A stretch of DNA of 64,000 nt. Origin: Sebastes aleutianus (taxonomy: Eukaryota; Chordata; Actinopteri; Perciformes; Sebastidae). The DNA lies in contig CAKAKS010000067.1 of assembly GCA_916700875.1 (NCBI GenBank), positions 24,540,591 through 24,604,590 of the forward strand. Direction: 5' to 3'. Both the position numbers and the translations under genes were made by a program. Below, piece by piece: positions 32,181 to 44,116 of the stretch; the first letter of the stretch is position 1; each line of letters opens with the position of its first letter. A model generated the notes under the pieces. That model did not search any database. It saw nothing but the letters and a program-made list of their open reading frames with translations, and was not told the DNA's origin.

Positions 32181-35100
32181 GTCAAAGCATTACAGTAGTT
32201 TGTTTAGAAGATCCTACAGTTGGTTGGTCTTGTTGCTCCATTATGTAGAAGAGATGGTGTTTCACGTAGAAATAATCCAGCTTCAAGGAAAGTTTTCCAA
32301 TAATGAAGTAGTCTCAGGGATGAAACTCAGAATCCTGACTCCACTCTGGAGGCAGAAAAACAGCAGGGACCCCAGCCGTAGAGGAGCAGGGACTTCCACT
32401 GAGTAATACTCACTGTAAGTAGAGAAGTGATGATGTTGTTGACATCCTGGCCGGGTGTTGTGTACGTCCCCTGTCCACATGCCGGCTCATGATCATCACA
32501 GTGACTGTACTGGTGTCACAGATTACTAATCTTCATATTCTCTTCCCCAGTGCCAGGCAGAACAGAGGACCCCTCCTCCTCCACCTCCTCCTCATCTCAT
32601 CACACGGGAACACCATCTCGTCTTGGGGAAAAAAGACGGGTCACAATAGCAGTGTTGGATCATGGTTTGGACAGAGAGATAGGCGACATTGTCCACCATT
32701 CCCCCCACCACACACAGACAATGGGGCTGACCGGCAGAACACAATGACTGTGCTGCGGGAGGCGGGCGGTTGTGTGTGTGACCCGTGGAGGGGTGTCGCG
32801 TTGCTGTTGTGGAGGCCCGAGTGATGTCAGCGTGTAGTGATAATGGTGTGTCTGTGATCCTAAGGATAGCGTCATTCACACACTGTGCTGAGCCTCTTAG
32901 ATAGGCCACAGTGAATGAGAAACTCCCTGACACGGGCCTGCTGATCTGTGTTTTCCAGTAATACACCTGACATAATATTTCTTCAAAACAGTTTTCTCTT
33001 GAATTTAAAGAATTAGTTTGACATTTTGGGAAATACGCTTTTGCTTTCTGGAGGAGAGTTAGATGAGAAGATTGAAATCACTCACATTTGTCTACTAAAT
33101 ATGGCATCTTTTAACTTGTACACGTAAACGTGAGCACATCTCCCCTATTCTGTCTGTATGTATGTCTGCACATGTATGAACAAAGACCCCTCACTCCTGA
33201 CTGAAAGTATTTGTCAGCTCATCTGTGACACTAGTGTGCTACTTTCCAGTTAAAAGTTACTGAAATACCTTAAACACCACAACTGTTGCTGTAACATTAT
33301 AACCAGTTCTTGGATGTACCCAGTTTTCTTTTGACTAAACTAAATGAAACTGCGCAAACCATCAACAGGGTGAACTTACTGAACTAATACCAGTCAAACT
33401 CTGTGTGCCATAACATCAGCATTATGACTGCTGATGTGATCACTTTCTGATGAACTCAAACTGCTCTTTCTCCCCCTAGTGGACAATATCACAAAGGGTT
33501 CAATTCAACTTTTGAGTCTTTAAATATCAACTGAAGCCAAATGTGAAATTATGATCTTCCACCATTAAGTTTATCCACATTTTTTGCTTTGTTATAAGAA
33601 AAAGAGGAGAGAAAGAAGGATACAATATATGAACAAATGAGGGAATAAATGGGTAGATGGATGGATGATGGATGACCCTGACAATAAGCATTATTGCACT
33701 CACTAGATGTTTGTCAGTAAACATGTTTTGTTTGCCCTTGGTTTGTAGAAAGCGCTGATGTTGTGTCCTCTGCCTGCAGTTGGTCCTTGACAATCACAGA
33801 TGCTGATGTATTTGCTGCCTTTCTATCTATTTCATCCAGACAATGTCATTTGAATGTGCTTTTGTGTGTAAGAAATATGTATTATCTGTGTAAGAGCCTG
33901 CTGCTTACACCCTCAAGGACATCAGTTATTTAGCAATGAGTGCTGGGATGAAGTTGGTTTGGCAGATGCCGATCATTCTATCAGGTCAGTTGTTTTAAGT
34001 ACCAGTCCCTTTTATAGGAAAGGCAATATGCGAATCCAAAGGAGTCACTTGTGACACAATTCAACCACTAGGTGGCAACAAATACCCATTTTACTGTAGC
34101 CATTGATACTGTGCAGTTACTCAAATCAACACATAAGGCAGGACATATTAATTTATTATGATATATTAATAAAACGAAACCTTGTTGTAACCTTTGCTGC
34201 AACATTAGACACAGTTGCTAGGCAACTCCAGCATTGAACAGCTGGTAAATGTTTATGTTTAGCTGTTTGTTGGCCTTGTATTGGTGCCTGTTGCATTCTG
34301 GGACGGACTCCAGAATGGCTCTGATAAAACTGGATGGAGAATATTGATGGACACATGGATGAACAGATGTGTGAATAAATATGTTTGGACAGTGACATGT
34401 TTTTCATTCGCTGTCACTGTACTATTGTCTATTGTCCAAAACTAGTATTAACCTTTAATTTTAATGCTTAAAATTAGTTTTCAAGCTTGTAAAAAAACAT
34501 CAACGTTTATTAAAAAAGTGCTATGATTCCTACAGATCACCCTCAAACCTCCTTAAAGATGAAAGACTGGCTTTAACCTCATAGTCACTGGTTCATTTGA
34601 AATATGCTGAATATAGAACCACATCAACAGAAAATGCCAAAATAAAAGTAAATATACTGTACTTTAAGACTGGAAGACAAAACAATATTGACTATTGATT
34701 TAATAGATATATAGCTATATGTACTTTATTGAGCCCAAATTGGAAAATGATTGTGTTGCAGCAGCAGGTTATCTCAGCAATGCACAGGAACAGTACATGA
34801 AATGTACATGTCAACACTAAAGAAATATATCCAAAGAATATGAGCTATAAAGAATATTTGAATACACTATAAATATACCTGACTACTACAACTAGCATAA
34901 AAAAAACTAAATTATAAACATACAATAACCCACACCCATAGCTGAGGTAGTAGGTAGTATAAAAGATGCATTGTTTGTTTTTGGTAGGTTCATAAATGCA
35001 ACATGTGCCATTAACCCTAATATTACCTCAACAGTACAGTTACATACAATATCTAAAATGTGAGGTGTTATTAGAGATCAACCTGTAGAGGGCAGCAGCA

Positions 35101-35460
35101 TCTAAGTTTGGACTGCAGCCTGCAAGATGCCTGTACAATCATAACCTACTGTACACGGATGTACAGTACATGCAGTGGTAGAAGTACTCAGATCTTTTAT
35201 CTAAGTAAAAATTAATGATGCTACAATGTAAAAATACTCAATTGTGAGTAAACGTCTTAAACAAGACTACATCTGAATGTAGTCAAAGTATTAAAAGTAA
35301 ATGTAATTTTCAATTTGCTGTTGTTGCTTGATGAGGTGGATCTAATTCTATTACTTTATATACTGTTTGATCTGTAATTTAATCTATGGCGATGTATCAT
35401 ATTTCATGAGCTGATCATGTGTTTTGTATGAATGTTCTGAATCTGCAATAGCAATAGCTG
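32181..35460. other. Intergenic DNA between tmem125 and the SINE
   Basis: The part from 32181 to about 32960 is more GC-rich and lies 5' of tmem125, so it may hold its promoter; no decisive motif is visible. Frames at 32489-32824 and 32592-32966 overlap on opposite strands and have no recognisable domain. The rest is AT-rich with nothing recognised. Confidence 0.4.
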
Positions 35461-35474
35461 GAGTAAAAAGTGCA

Positions 35475-35633
35475 GTACTGGGGCACCCCTGTAGCTCAAC
35501 TGGTAGAGCAGGAGTCCTTACTGCAACGGCCCAAGGTCTAATTTGACCCGCGGCCATTTGCTGCATGTCGTCCCCTCTCTCCCCCTTTCATGACTAACAC
35601 TATCTATCAAATAAAGGCAAAGAAAAAAGTGCA
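35475..35633 (+). mobile_element. tRNA-derived SINE with target-site duplication
   Basis: The head has 'TAGCTCAACTGGTAGAGCAG' with an A box at 35492-35503 and a decayed B box (GGTCTAATTTG, 35535-35545). Then come 'tttgctgcatgtcgtcccct', a pyrimidine-rich body and AATAAAGGC with an A-rich tail. The 10-mer AAAAAGTGCA occurs just before (35465-35474) and at the end (35624-35633), consistent with a target-site duplication. It is a SINE of a type widespread in teleosts, not a working tRNA gene. Confidence 0.85.
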
Positions 35634-35640
35634 ATAGCAG

Positions 35641-37135
35641 ATGGAAATACACAAAGTACTTCAAAATTGCACTAAAGTACAGTACTTGAGAAACTGTACT
35701 TCCATTTCACCGCTGTGTAGATGTCATAAGACTCGCCACCTTCAGTGGTTCAGATGGTTGCTGACCCAGAGCGTTAGAAATGAAGTGGCTGCGTACGGTC
35801 CCGTGGCCATTTTTTTTATCATTTAAGCAAATTAGCTTATGTATTTTGTTGTACTGTTATTATATTTGATATATATACTGTATATATATATATCAATATG
35901 TATTTACCAAGCTTAAATATATCTTTCAATATCACTTTTTTAAGAAGAACATCCAGTTCAAGTTTTTACACATTTACAGTAAACTGGGTGTGAAGGAAGG
36001 ATCAAAGTCTGCTTAGAGGCTATAAAAAGTGATTGTTGGTTATGGTAAAGATTAAAGTGGGGGGCTGTAGGAGTGTTGAGCAGAAACAGCCACAAACCTG
36101 CAGCAGTACGCTCTTCGCTGTGGACAAATCAGTGTCCAAGAATGTGCCATAGGGAGATTTGTGTGAACAGTTTCTCATTCTGGCTCGACGCTCCAGCAGC
36201 TGATTTCACTGACAGGTGCAACATCAGCCAGAGAGGATGAACTAATCTCACGGTTGCAGACCACCGGGTTAGACAAACAGGGCTCGTGACCAGAGCATCG
36301 CTGTTCCAGTTTCCCCCTCAACCAGGAAAACAAACGTGTCTCTCTCATCTCTCAAAAGCAGCTGTTGAGGTGATCTTGAGCGAGGTACAAAAACCTAATT
36401 GCTTCAGTGCTCTGAGGCCATCAGTGGAGAGCCGCACTGTAACGGAACCATAAAACCTGCCGATGCCAGCTACTGCAGCTGCAGAGCAGAGAACAGCTGG
36501 GGGAAAAAACACAATATGCACGCTCAGCATAATGTTCCCTAAAGGTTAATTAAATAAGAAATGTGGGGCCGGAGTAGAAGTCACATTATTTACTTTAATG
36601 CTGCTCACATGCAAGAGGAAGTGCAAATTTCCATGATTTGCTGTGACTGCACGTGAGGATGGTGGGAGCCTCTCTTGAATCCATAATGTTGAGAAAAATG
36701 TGGCACGTCATCCAGACTGGCTGCTGTGACAAATGAAAGGGATCTGCTGCCAATGTTTGAGGCGTCTAACGACAGGTGGACACGCAGACAAACCTTACCA
36801 ATTCGGACTTTTTAGTACTCCTTACAGCTTTCCCCCCAAAATAATGAACCCCTGCACAGACTTGGTTGCACCGGATGTCACTCAGGCAGAGAGATGTGTC
36901 ATGTAGTGACTCTATATCGGTAACAGCACTGATCTGTGAAGAGTCTGTCAAAAAGCTTGAGTGATAAGGGATTTTTGATGTGGCATGTGCTGTACCCTGC
37001 AAGATAACAAAAGATATTTCATCTGCAGTGTATCAGTTTGTGGAGAAGCAGACAGTTATTGCATTACATGTCACACACACCTCTGCTCAGCCTCTTCACA
37101 ACTATGACTCCATACACAAAATATTGGGTGCCATG
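35641..37135. other. Intergenic DNA
   Basis: It contains a palindromic (TA)n run at about 35868-35893. No gene recognised. Confidence 0.4.
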
Positions 37136-37774
37136 AAAGTTTGTACAGACATTTACGGCCCCATATGATGAATCCTACTGACACTAGCAGGTTGACATGT
37201 GGTTTAGAGTGATATCTCAACAGCTTTTGGGCGGATTGCCATGACAAATTGGTACACAAATTCATGTTCCGCTCTGGATGAATTGTGACAACTTTGGTAA
37301 TCAAGTCAAAATGTAATTGTTAAAACTTTGGTTTAAGACCAAAATACCTGCAAAACTAATAACATTCCCTTCAGCCTCATCTCCACTTTGTGTTTAGTGC
37401 TAATTAGCAAAAGTTAGCATACTAACATGCTAAGCAATCTGTGCGTTCCAACACCCACACTACCGTACTATTTAGTATGCCAGAAAAAAGATTTAGTATG
37501 TAATGCATAGTATGGTAAATGCAGTATGTCAAAAATACCAGGATGCCCTACTACATCCGGTTGCATTTTGCAGTGTGCAAGCCAGCATGCTTTTCTGGCT
37601 ATTCTGAACCACAATCCTCTGCGCAACGGATATAGGAGCAAGAGGGTCAAAGTTCATGACGCAATGTTATGACGAAGTAGGCTAGTATGTCCCAATTGTA
37701 TGCATACTGCATGCAATAGTACATACTTTTTCAGGGCAGCAGCAATGTGCACTAAAAGTAAAAAGAAAAAGTAT

Positions 37775-38216
37775 GGCTGTATCCGAAACCGCATACTATA
37801 TTAGTAATATGCACTGATTAGGCCAAAATGTAGTATGCAGTATGCGAACAAAAGCAAAATCTCCAGTATGCCAAAAATCCCCGGATGTCGTAGTGATTCG
37901 GAAAAAATCTCCATTCTGCATCGGACCAGTCTACCTCCCCCACTGTATCCCACAATGCAAAGCGCTGGAACGGTCACTTTCGGTCATTTTTGTAATGCAA
38001 AGTAGTGGAGGTTTGCTATTGTCCGTGCTGGTTACTTCCACTTTCCAAAACCAGAAACCCGCGAAGCCCGGCCTAGCGTACTACAAAATAAATCGATTTA
38101 CGTTCCATACTACATACTACTGACGAACGCAGTATGCAGTATACAGTACATACTACATACTACATACTACATACTGCGTTCGTCAGTAGTATGTAGTAGG
38201 TGGTTTCTGATACAGC
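37775..38216. mobile_element. MITE with terminal inverted repeats, nested in an older repeat
   Basis: GCTGTATCCGAAACC (37776-37790) matches the reverse complement of GGTTTCTGATACAGC (38202-38216) at 14 of 15 positions. Near its right end it carries a perfect 29-base hairpin (38108-38136 with 38170-38198). The adjoining 37430-37760 has many 'agtatg' motifs and may be a related second element. Confidence 0.7.
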
Positions 38217-38316
38217 AAATGTGATTAGGAACGTAACCATAGCAAGCATGCTAAGCTTTAGCATATTGGCATTGTCATTGTGAGCATGTTACCATGCTGA
38301 CATTTAGCTCAAAGTA

Positions 38317-38364
38317 CAGCTGTGTCTAAGTGCAGCTGTGTCTAAGTGCAGCTGTGTCTAAGTG
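38317..38364 (+). repeat. Three exact tandem copies of a 16-mer
   Basis: CAGCTGTGTCTAAGTG is repeated three times without change, followed by the start of a fourth copy. It lies inside the right part of the interrupted repeat. Confidence 0.92.
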
Positions 38365-38420
38365 CAGCTTCACAAAGCTCTTAGTGTGGCTCTAGTGTTG
38401 TTATTTCATCTTTACTTGAA

Positions 38421-40340
38421 ATAAATGTTCTCAATTCTTTCAACCTATAGAAACATTTTTACTTTACTGTTTTAGTAGTCTTTCTTTCTTTTTGTCATTC
38501 TTGTGTATACTAATGTCAACAGTGGTTTGCACAGTCACAGCAGTGGCAAAACAAGGGCAGCTCTCTGGTTTTTAAAAGCTTACAAGTAACAGGACGTTTG
38601 ACAGTGAAAGAAAAAGGGTTAGTAGACAAACACTGAGGTCCAGTGCAAGCCAAGCACCACGGCCTATCTTAGGCATGCAAAATCTGCTATGAAGTATTTT
38701 CTAGTATTTGCATATTTCAATTGATTGACAGTCTCTCTCTCTCACGCTCTCAGATATTACCCTGCATCCTGCTTAATCCTCAGTGTGCTAAAAGCATTTT
38801 CATGACTCACTCCTCGCAGCAAATTGACTGTAAATTCAATTTAGTCCGTGTTATCTCTGACGGGTGAGAATCAGATTTGCGACTAAACCCCAAACATTTC
38901 TTGTGCGACATCGATTATACGTCGCTTTAATTTTTACTCGAGCAAGGCAGATGGGGCACGAATGATACTGTAATTTACATGTTATGAGTGCAAAACATAC
39001 AGTATGTGATGAGCAGCTGAGTCTGTACATGTTTCATAATAAGCCTATATTGCATGATAGGGATCATACACCCTAAGGGGATGGAAACTCATTACTTATT
39101 TGATTCCCAAGTGCCTGACAAGTTGCAGTATTGAAGGATTTTATCCTGAAGAGACAGAATATTAGGCAGCTGTTTATGTTGGAATATTTTCCTGTATAGC
39201 AAAACAGCCTGGTCACACCTCAGAATCAGGATTTGTTACAGGCAGGTTTGGAACGAGCTAATATCACATTTGCTGATATTTCTAACATGCTGATTTTCAG
39301 ACAGTTATTTGAACACCTGTTCAACAACCACTGTGTTTTTTTCATTCGGTCTGCTCCTACTGCCTCTTTCTTGCTGGATGGTTGCCGTGCAACCATGACA
39401 ACCATCTATCTTTTTTCCTCCTCAGTGTCATGACTTTATTGGCGCTGAATAGGCTACAATGCAACGTACAAATGGGTGCTTGTGTATGCCAGTGTCTGCT
39501 TGTGTATTTACTGTATGTCGAGGTTGGGAGGAGGATTAAGTTATCCTTCAGCTTATCTCCATTAAAATGACTGATTATGCTGTCAGCAATGGTCGTGGCC
39601 TAGATTTGAAAGACAGCCTCGCTGGCTCTGGCTGGGAGCCACTAGACCTTGTAAATACTACTGATGCACTTTTTATCTGCCGACGAGTATTACCTCATTG
39701 TGTTTAGTAAGAGCAATAACGCTGCAGTTTGGTTAATGGAAGAGGTACAGGGGGGCCTTTTCCTGTTGCTGCTGCTGCCACTGAGAACCCGTAGTATAGC
39801 CTGAGGTTCACCTGAGCATAATTTGCATATAGATGAGAGAATAGAATCACATCACATTATTGCGTTGGGGGTATATTAATAATGGGGTTGTTGAACAGGA
39901 TACGGTACTGTACTAGAGACTTGTGTAGATGCTGAAACAGGTGGAGCCCAGAGCGCCAGTTTCTGCCTGATTGAAGCCATATTGTCCCGTTTCACCTCCT
40001 TCTGCTCTCCATCAGCCATCCGTTCTCTCTATCTCTTGGTTACATTCATGAAGGAGTTAAGAAGTTGTTCTGTGTGTGGGTCCGCTCGCAGCCAGCTCCC
40101 TGAGTGGACTTCTAGCTAGCTACCTTTCTAAAATTACTCCACCCAAAGTGAACACAAAAACACCACAGGGACACCGAATTGCTTGACCTCCTGATCCCTT
40201 CCTATCTGCTCCGGCTAGTCCCGACCACTGTACCAATATTACCTGTCCGTCATGCTACAAAATTGATTTCACTGGCTCAGTGGGTGTAACATGGACAACC
40301 CTAGGACCCCACTTTCTCTTTTTTTTCACTCTCCCACACA
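38421..40340. other. Intergenic DNA, nothing recognised
   Basis: AT-rich DNA without a recognisable exon, RNA gene or repeat. Confidence 0.4.
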
Positions 40341-40352
40341 CATAGGCCTAGC

Positions 40353-40354
<2 letters not shown>

Positions 40355-40410
<56 letters not shown>
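40355..40410 (+). repeat. (CA)n microsatellite
   Basis: About 28 AC units without interruption. It makes the Thr/His run in the frame at 40291-40488. Confidence 0.95.
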
Positions 40411-40414
<4 letters not shown>

Positions 40415-40668
40415 ATACTTTCTTGATTGGTATTAGTAGCCTAGTACAGAGGTTCCCAAACTTTTCCATGCCAAGGCCCCGCAAATAGCATTTGCTTATG
40501 GCCCCCCTTTACAATTCTACAATTTAATTTAACCGATGTACATCTGAGAATTTGTACAACACAAGCAAGGATCTAGAGAGGGAACAACGTGAGTAAGTGC
40601 CAACAACAGCTTCAAGTCACTGCAATGCACATGGTGTATAGAGGCAGATTTATTTTTATTTTTTATTT

Positions 40669-40826
40669 TTCATCATCATCATTAACAGCATCAACAACGT
40701 TATCAATGTCATCATCATCATCATCATGAATGTCCCAATCAACATCAACAACATCCTCAATATCCTCCTCCTCATCATCATCATCATCATCATCAATATC
40801 CTCATCAACATCATCGATAGCATACA
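40669..40826 (+). repeat. Compound (ATC)n-type microsatellite
   Basis: Runs of ATC/ATCAAC/CTC triplets. On the minus strand it reads as GAT repeats and produces an aspartate-rich or methionine-rich frame that is not a gene. Confidence 0.9.
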
Positions 40827-40899
40827 TTTTTGCAAGATGAACTTTTGCAAGATGTCTTAAAAACCCACTGACAATACTACAGCAAATATACAATTAATA

Positions 40900-41660
40900 A
40901 ATAAATAAAAAAATAAAACTTGGCAAGGCAAATAAGTATGATATATATATATATATATATATAAATATAAATATACATATATAAATAATAATAATAATAA
41001 TAATACAAATAATAAAAATAATAAAAAATATTTTTTTAATTTATAAATATTTGTATTTTTATAAAAAAATATATAAAAAAGAAGAAAAAAAAGAAAAGAA
41101 ATATATATATATATTTATTTATTTTTTCATTTTCCCTCATCTTCTCTCCAATTATCTGATGCCCCTGGCAGTAAAGTCACTAACCCAATTCACTAGTTGT
41201 CCGGATAAATGATGCGTTGAAATGGATTTCTTTAATGTTGAATTTCTCAGTTATTTAGCTTCAACCCAGCTCCCAGCAGTCAGTCAGTTGGGCTGCCCAT
41301 TATTCCTGCTGTTAGTCATGTCTCTATCCAGACTGCTGCACTAGAAAACAGACAACTTGTTGGTTCTTTGCTGTTCAAAAGGGACTAAAGGCCTCTGTTA
41401 CCTTTGTAATGGTGAGTTCATGCAACTTAACGGTACATATTTACCGAATACAGTGATTAACTTCACATAGCCTACAACAAAGCCTACAACACAGTTGTTA
41501 GCTAGCTAGTTAGTTTTCTCCATGACCACAATACTGCAGGTATAAAAACAAAGATAGAAATATAATAATAATAATAATAATTATTATTATTATATATTTA
41601 TATATTATATTATATATATAATTATTATTATTATATAAAATAATAATTATTAATTATAAT
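40900..41660. repeat. AT-rich low-complexity block
   Basis: It includes (TA)n at 40940-40963, (ATA)n at 40984-41005, A/T runs to 41130, and at 41565-41645 a self-complementary stretch in which (ATA)n is followed by (TTA)n twice. The intervening 41130-41560 is plain AT-rich DNA. Confidence 0.85.
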
Positions 41661-41981
41661 GATATTATATTAATGTCTTCATTGAGATAGTGGACTAAAT
41701 GACAGATGTGTTCACAGTAAAGCCTCAAAAACACCATGCGAGTGATAACTAACAGGCTATTTTTTTGAAAAGCAGTTCAAGCTAGTGGGTTAATGTTAGG
41801 CCAGTGTTTTTGTTTTTCAGCCTACATTTTCCACATAGCAGTGCAGGTGATACTGAACCAGAAAATTGTAATTTTTAAAAAACAAAAATCATCAACAAAG
41901 AGAGCACAAGCTTGAATGACACCAAATAGGTGTTTACTGCAGTGCTAATGTTCTGCCAGGGTATACTGTCCACACCTATGG

Positions 41982-42495
41982 TTAAAGGTCCCATATCGTG
42001 CTCATTTTCAGGTTCATACTTGCATTTTGGGTTTCTACTAGAAACATGTTTACATGATGTAATGTTCAAAAAACACCTTTATTTTCCTAATACTGTCTGC
42101 CTGAATATACCTGTATTCACCCTCTGTCTGAAATGCTTCGTTTTAGCACATTTCAACGGAATTGCAATGGAATTGCGTTGCTAGGCAGCAGTTTGGGTCC
42201 ATGTTTACTTCCTGTCAGCTGATGTTATTTACATACACTGGAACAGGAAATAAACCTGGACACATTTAGAATGTTTTTGTTTAAAACCGTGTAATGGTCT
42301 AAATATTGTATATTTGTGACATCACAAATGAACAGAAAACAGCTTGTTTCAAACGCACATTTTCTGTATACGGGCTGCGTGTATTTCTCCATATATTGAG
42401 CAATTTGATAGTTTAAGAGTATTTATAAAGCACTTAAACCTGCTTTATAATGTAAAAGACCTGAAAATCTCACTTTTACAATATGGGACCTTTAA
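41982..42495. mobile_element. hAT-like MITE, 514 bp
   Basis: The left end TTAAAGGTCCCATATCG is the reverse complement of the right end CAATATGGGACCTTTAA at 16 of 17 positions. The interior has no transposase. The same 'AAAGGTCCCATAT' termini mark a family abundant in teleosts. The short frames at 41875-42553 are by-products. I did not find a clean target-site duplication. Confidence 0.82.
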
Positions 42496-43217
42496 GGATG
42501 TGTTGCTAAGATGGGGATTCAAAATTAATGTTGTTTTCATCATTGTGTGTTAGAGATTACAACAAGTTGTCTCAGGTCTGAAAGATACTCTTTGGTGTGG
42601 GCTGTGGATGTATGTTTTTTAATAATTTCTAATACAATCCACCCACACAGGTTTTTTTTTCCCACTGTAGACATGTTGTTATGTCACAGTAGAACACAAG
42701 TGTACATAATGAAATTAATGAAGGCTGAATACCATTTAACTGCTTCTATTTCAGGGTGCTGGTATTGTGCATGCTGGTTCACTGTCACAGAACAGTCATC
42801 GTTAATGTCATTAGAAACGCCTGTGATTTTCTTATAAGTCAAAATGCATGCTGTTTTCCCCAGACTGTGTGGGGTGTACAGACTATATAGTACTTGATTG
42901 ACAGCTCACTCTCCTGTTGCTCTTGTTGCACCTGGTGGGACAAATTACACCTTTATCACTGTTAATAGTTAGACTAGATGGTGATTGAAAAAAAAACTGT
43001 GTGGGTGTTTAGGGCCATATTTCTTGTCACCTCTTTGTGTATTGTGTTACTATGTAGTAGGCCTGTCCTGAATACCATTTTTTGGGCTATACGAGGCTTC
43101 GGTGAGAAATATTCTAATGTATTCGAAGCTCTGGACAGTGCCGTTGCCACACTACTGTACACAAACACATCCACCGCTTCACACAACAAACAGTGATATC
43201 CGTCTGAGAGTCTCATA

Positions 43218-43370
43218 ATACTTTGACTTTTTTCTCGTAAATTTATAGTTTTATTCTCATAATATTCTGACTTTTTTTCTTGTAAACTTCTGACTTTATT
43301 CTCATAATATTACAACTTTTTTTCTCGTAATAATATGTCTTTATTCTCGAAATCTCAGATTAATTTTTTT
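43218..43370 (+). repeat. Imperfect tandem repeat (ctttattctcataatatt units)
   Basis: Alternating units of about 22 bases, 'actttttttctcgtaa' and 'actttattctcataatatt', are repeated at least three times. This type of array is familiar from fish genomes. Confidence 0.75.
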
Positions 43371-43539
43371 CCCTCATTGTGGCCCTAATACATTGTCGTA
43401 CTTATTTTTATATATATAAAATAAAAAACAAAACAAAACAAAGCATTCAGATACTGATTTCGAAGTCGAAGCTTCGATTCACTTTTTTAATAGTCCTGTA
43501 ACTCAGTTGTTACCCTGCACTATATTCATTAACAGTTCT

Positions 43540-43684
43540 CTTCATCTCCAGGTATTTTTATATCTGGTATATTTTTTTATACTTTGTACTTTGTATTACT
43601 AACTTGTGTCTTTTTTACTAACACGTTTGCACTATGGAACTGTGATGCTGGAAACTTGAATCTCCCTCAGGATCAATAAAGTAA

Positions 43685-43720
<36 letters not shown>

Positions 43721-43760
43721 ATCTATCTCTTCTATTCTATTCTATTCTATTCTATTTGAG
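43540..43760 (+). mobile_element. LINE 3' tail with (ATCT)n and (TTCTA)n
   Basis: 'tttgcactatggaactgtga', 'ctccctcaggatcaataaag' and then an (ATCT)n array of about 11 units and a TATTC array. This is the 3'UTR and simple tail of an L2-like LINE. No coding part remains. Confidence 0.65.
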
Positions 43761-43984
43761 CTTGAAACAGTAGTTAAAAATAAAATATAAAAAAAATATC
43801 AAATCAAGGCTCATTTAGTTACTGATCGAAAACTTAGGCACAGCTACTAAATGGACCTTGTGTTAAAGCTATTGTTTCCAATGTCAAGAATAAAATGTTC
43901 AATCTCAAAAATACTGTAAAAATATAAATACTACAACTACTTCTATTCTACTCTATTGTATTCTAGCCTACTCTTGTCCCCGCC

Positions 43985-44110
43985 CCCTTGTGGTGACGTC
44001 ACGCCCCGTTCAGCCAATCAGACGGAGGGATGGGGGTGTTCCAGAGAGGAGAGTCAGGCAGCAGCGTCGCAGCGCTACAACAAGAGCCGCTTTCGGGCTT
44101 TGTTTTGTGG
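43985..44110 (+). promoter_or_regulatory. lrp8: Likely lrp8 core promoter with CRE and CCAAT box
   Basis: A local GC/CpG-rich island in AT-rich DNA. A palindromic cAMP-response element TGACGTCA is at 43994-44001 and a CCAAT box at 44014-44018, about 115-150 bases before the start codon. No TATA box. The transcription start is not known but should lie between the CCAAT box and 44117. Confidence 0.55.
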
Positions 44111-44116
44111 ATGTGA

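Larger units (their letters stand above)
37180..38420 (+). repeat. Dispersed repeat split by later insertions
   Basis: The left part (about 37180-37428, with 'gttagcatactaacatgcta') and right part (about 38222-38420, with 'ggcattgtcattgtgagcat' and 'catttagctcaaagtacagc') belong to one fish repeat. An uninterrupted relative is at about 61015-61190 ('ttattgtgagcatgttagca'). The middle is filled by foreign elements (37430-38216). Confidence 0.65.

Noticed and set aside
32489..32824. Overlapping frames on both strands just 5' of tmem125, with an acceptor-like 'ttcttccccag' at about 32540-32551
   Set aside because: No recognisable protein, no matching donor or partner exon; the sequence may simply be tmem125 promoter.
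38108..38198. CRISPR-like or attachment-site structure
   Set aside because: Only one hairpin, no spacer-repeat periodicity, and the genome is a vertebrate; it is part of a MITE.
40656..40893. Aspartate-rich and methionine-rich minus-strand frames
   Set aside because: Direct translation of an ATC/GAT microsatellite.
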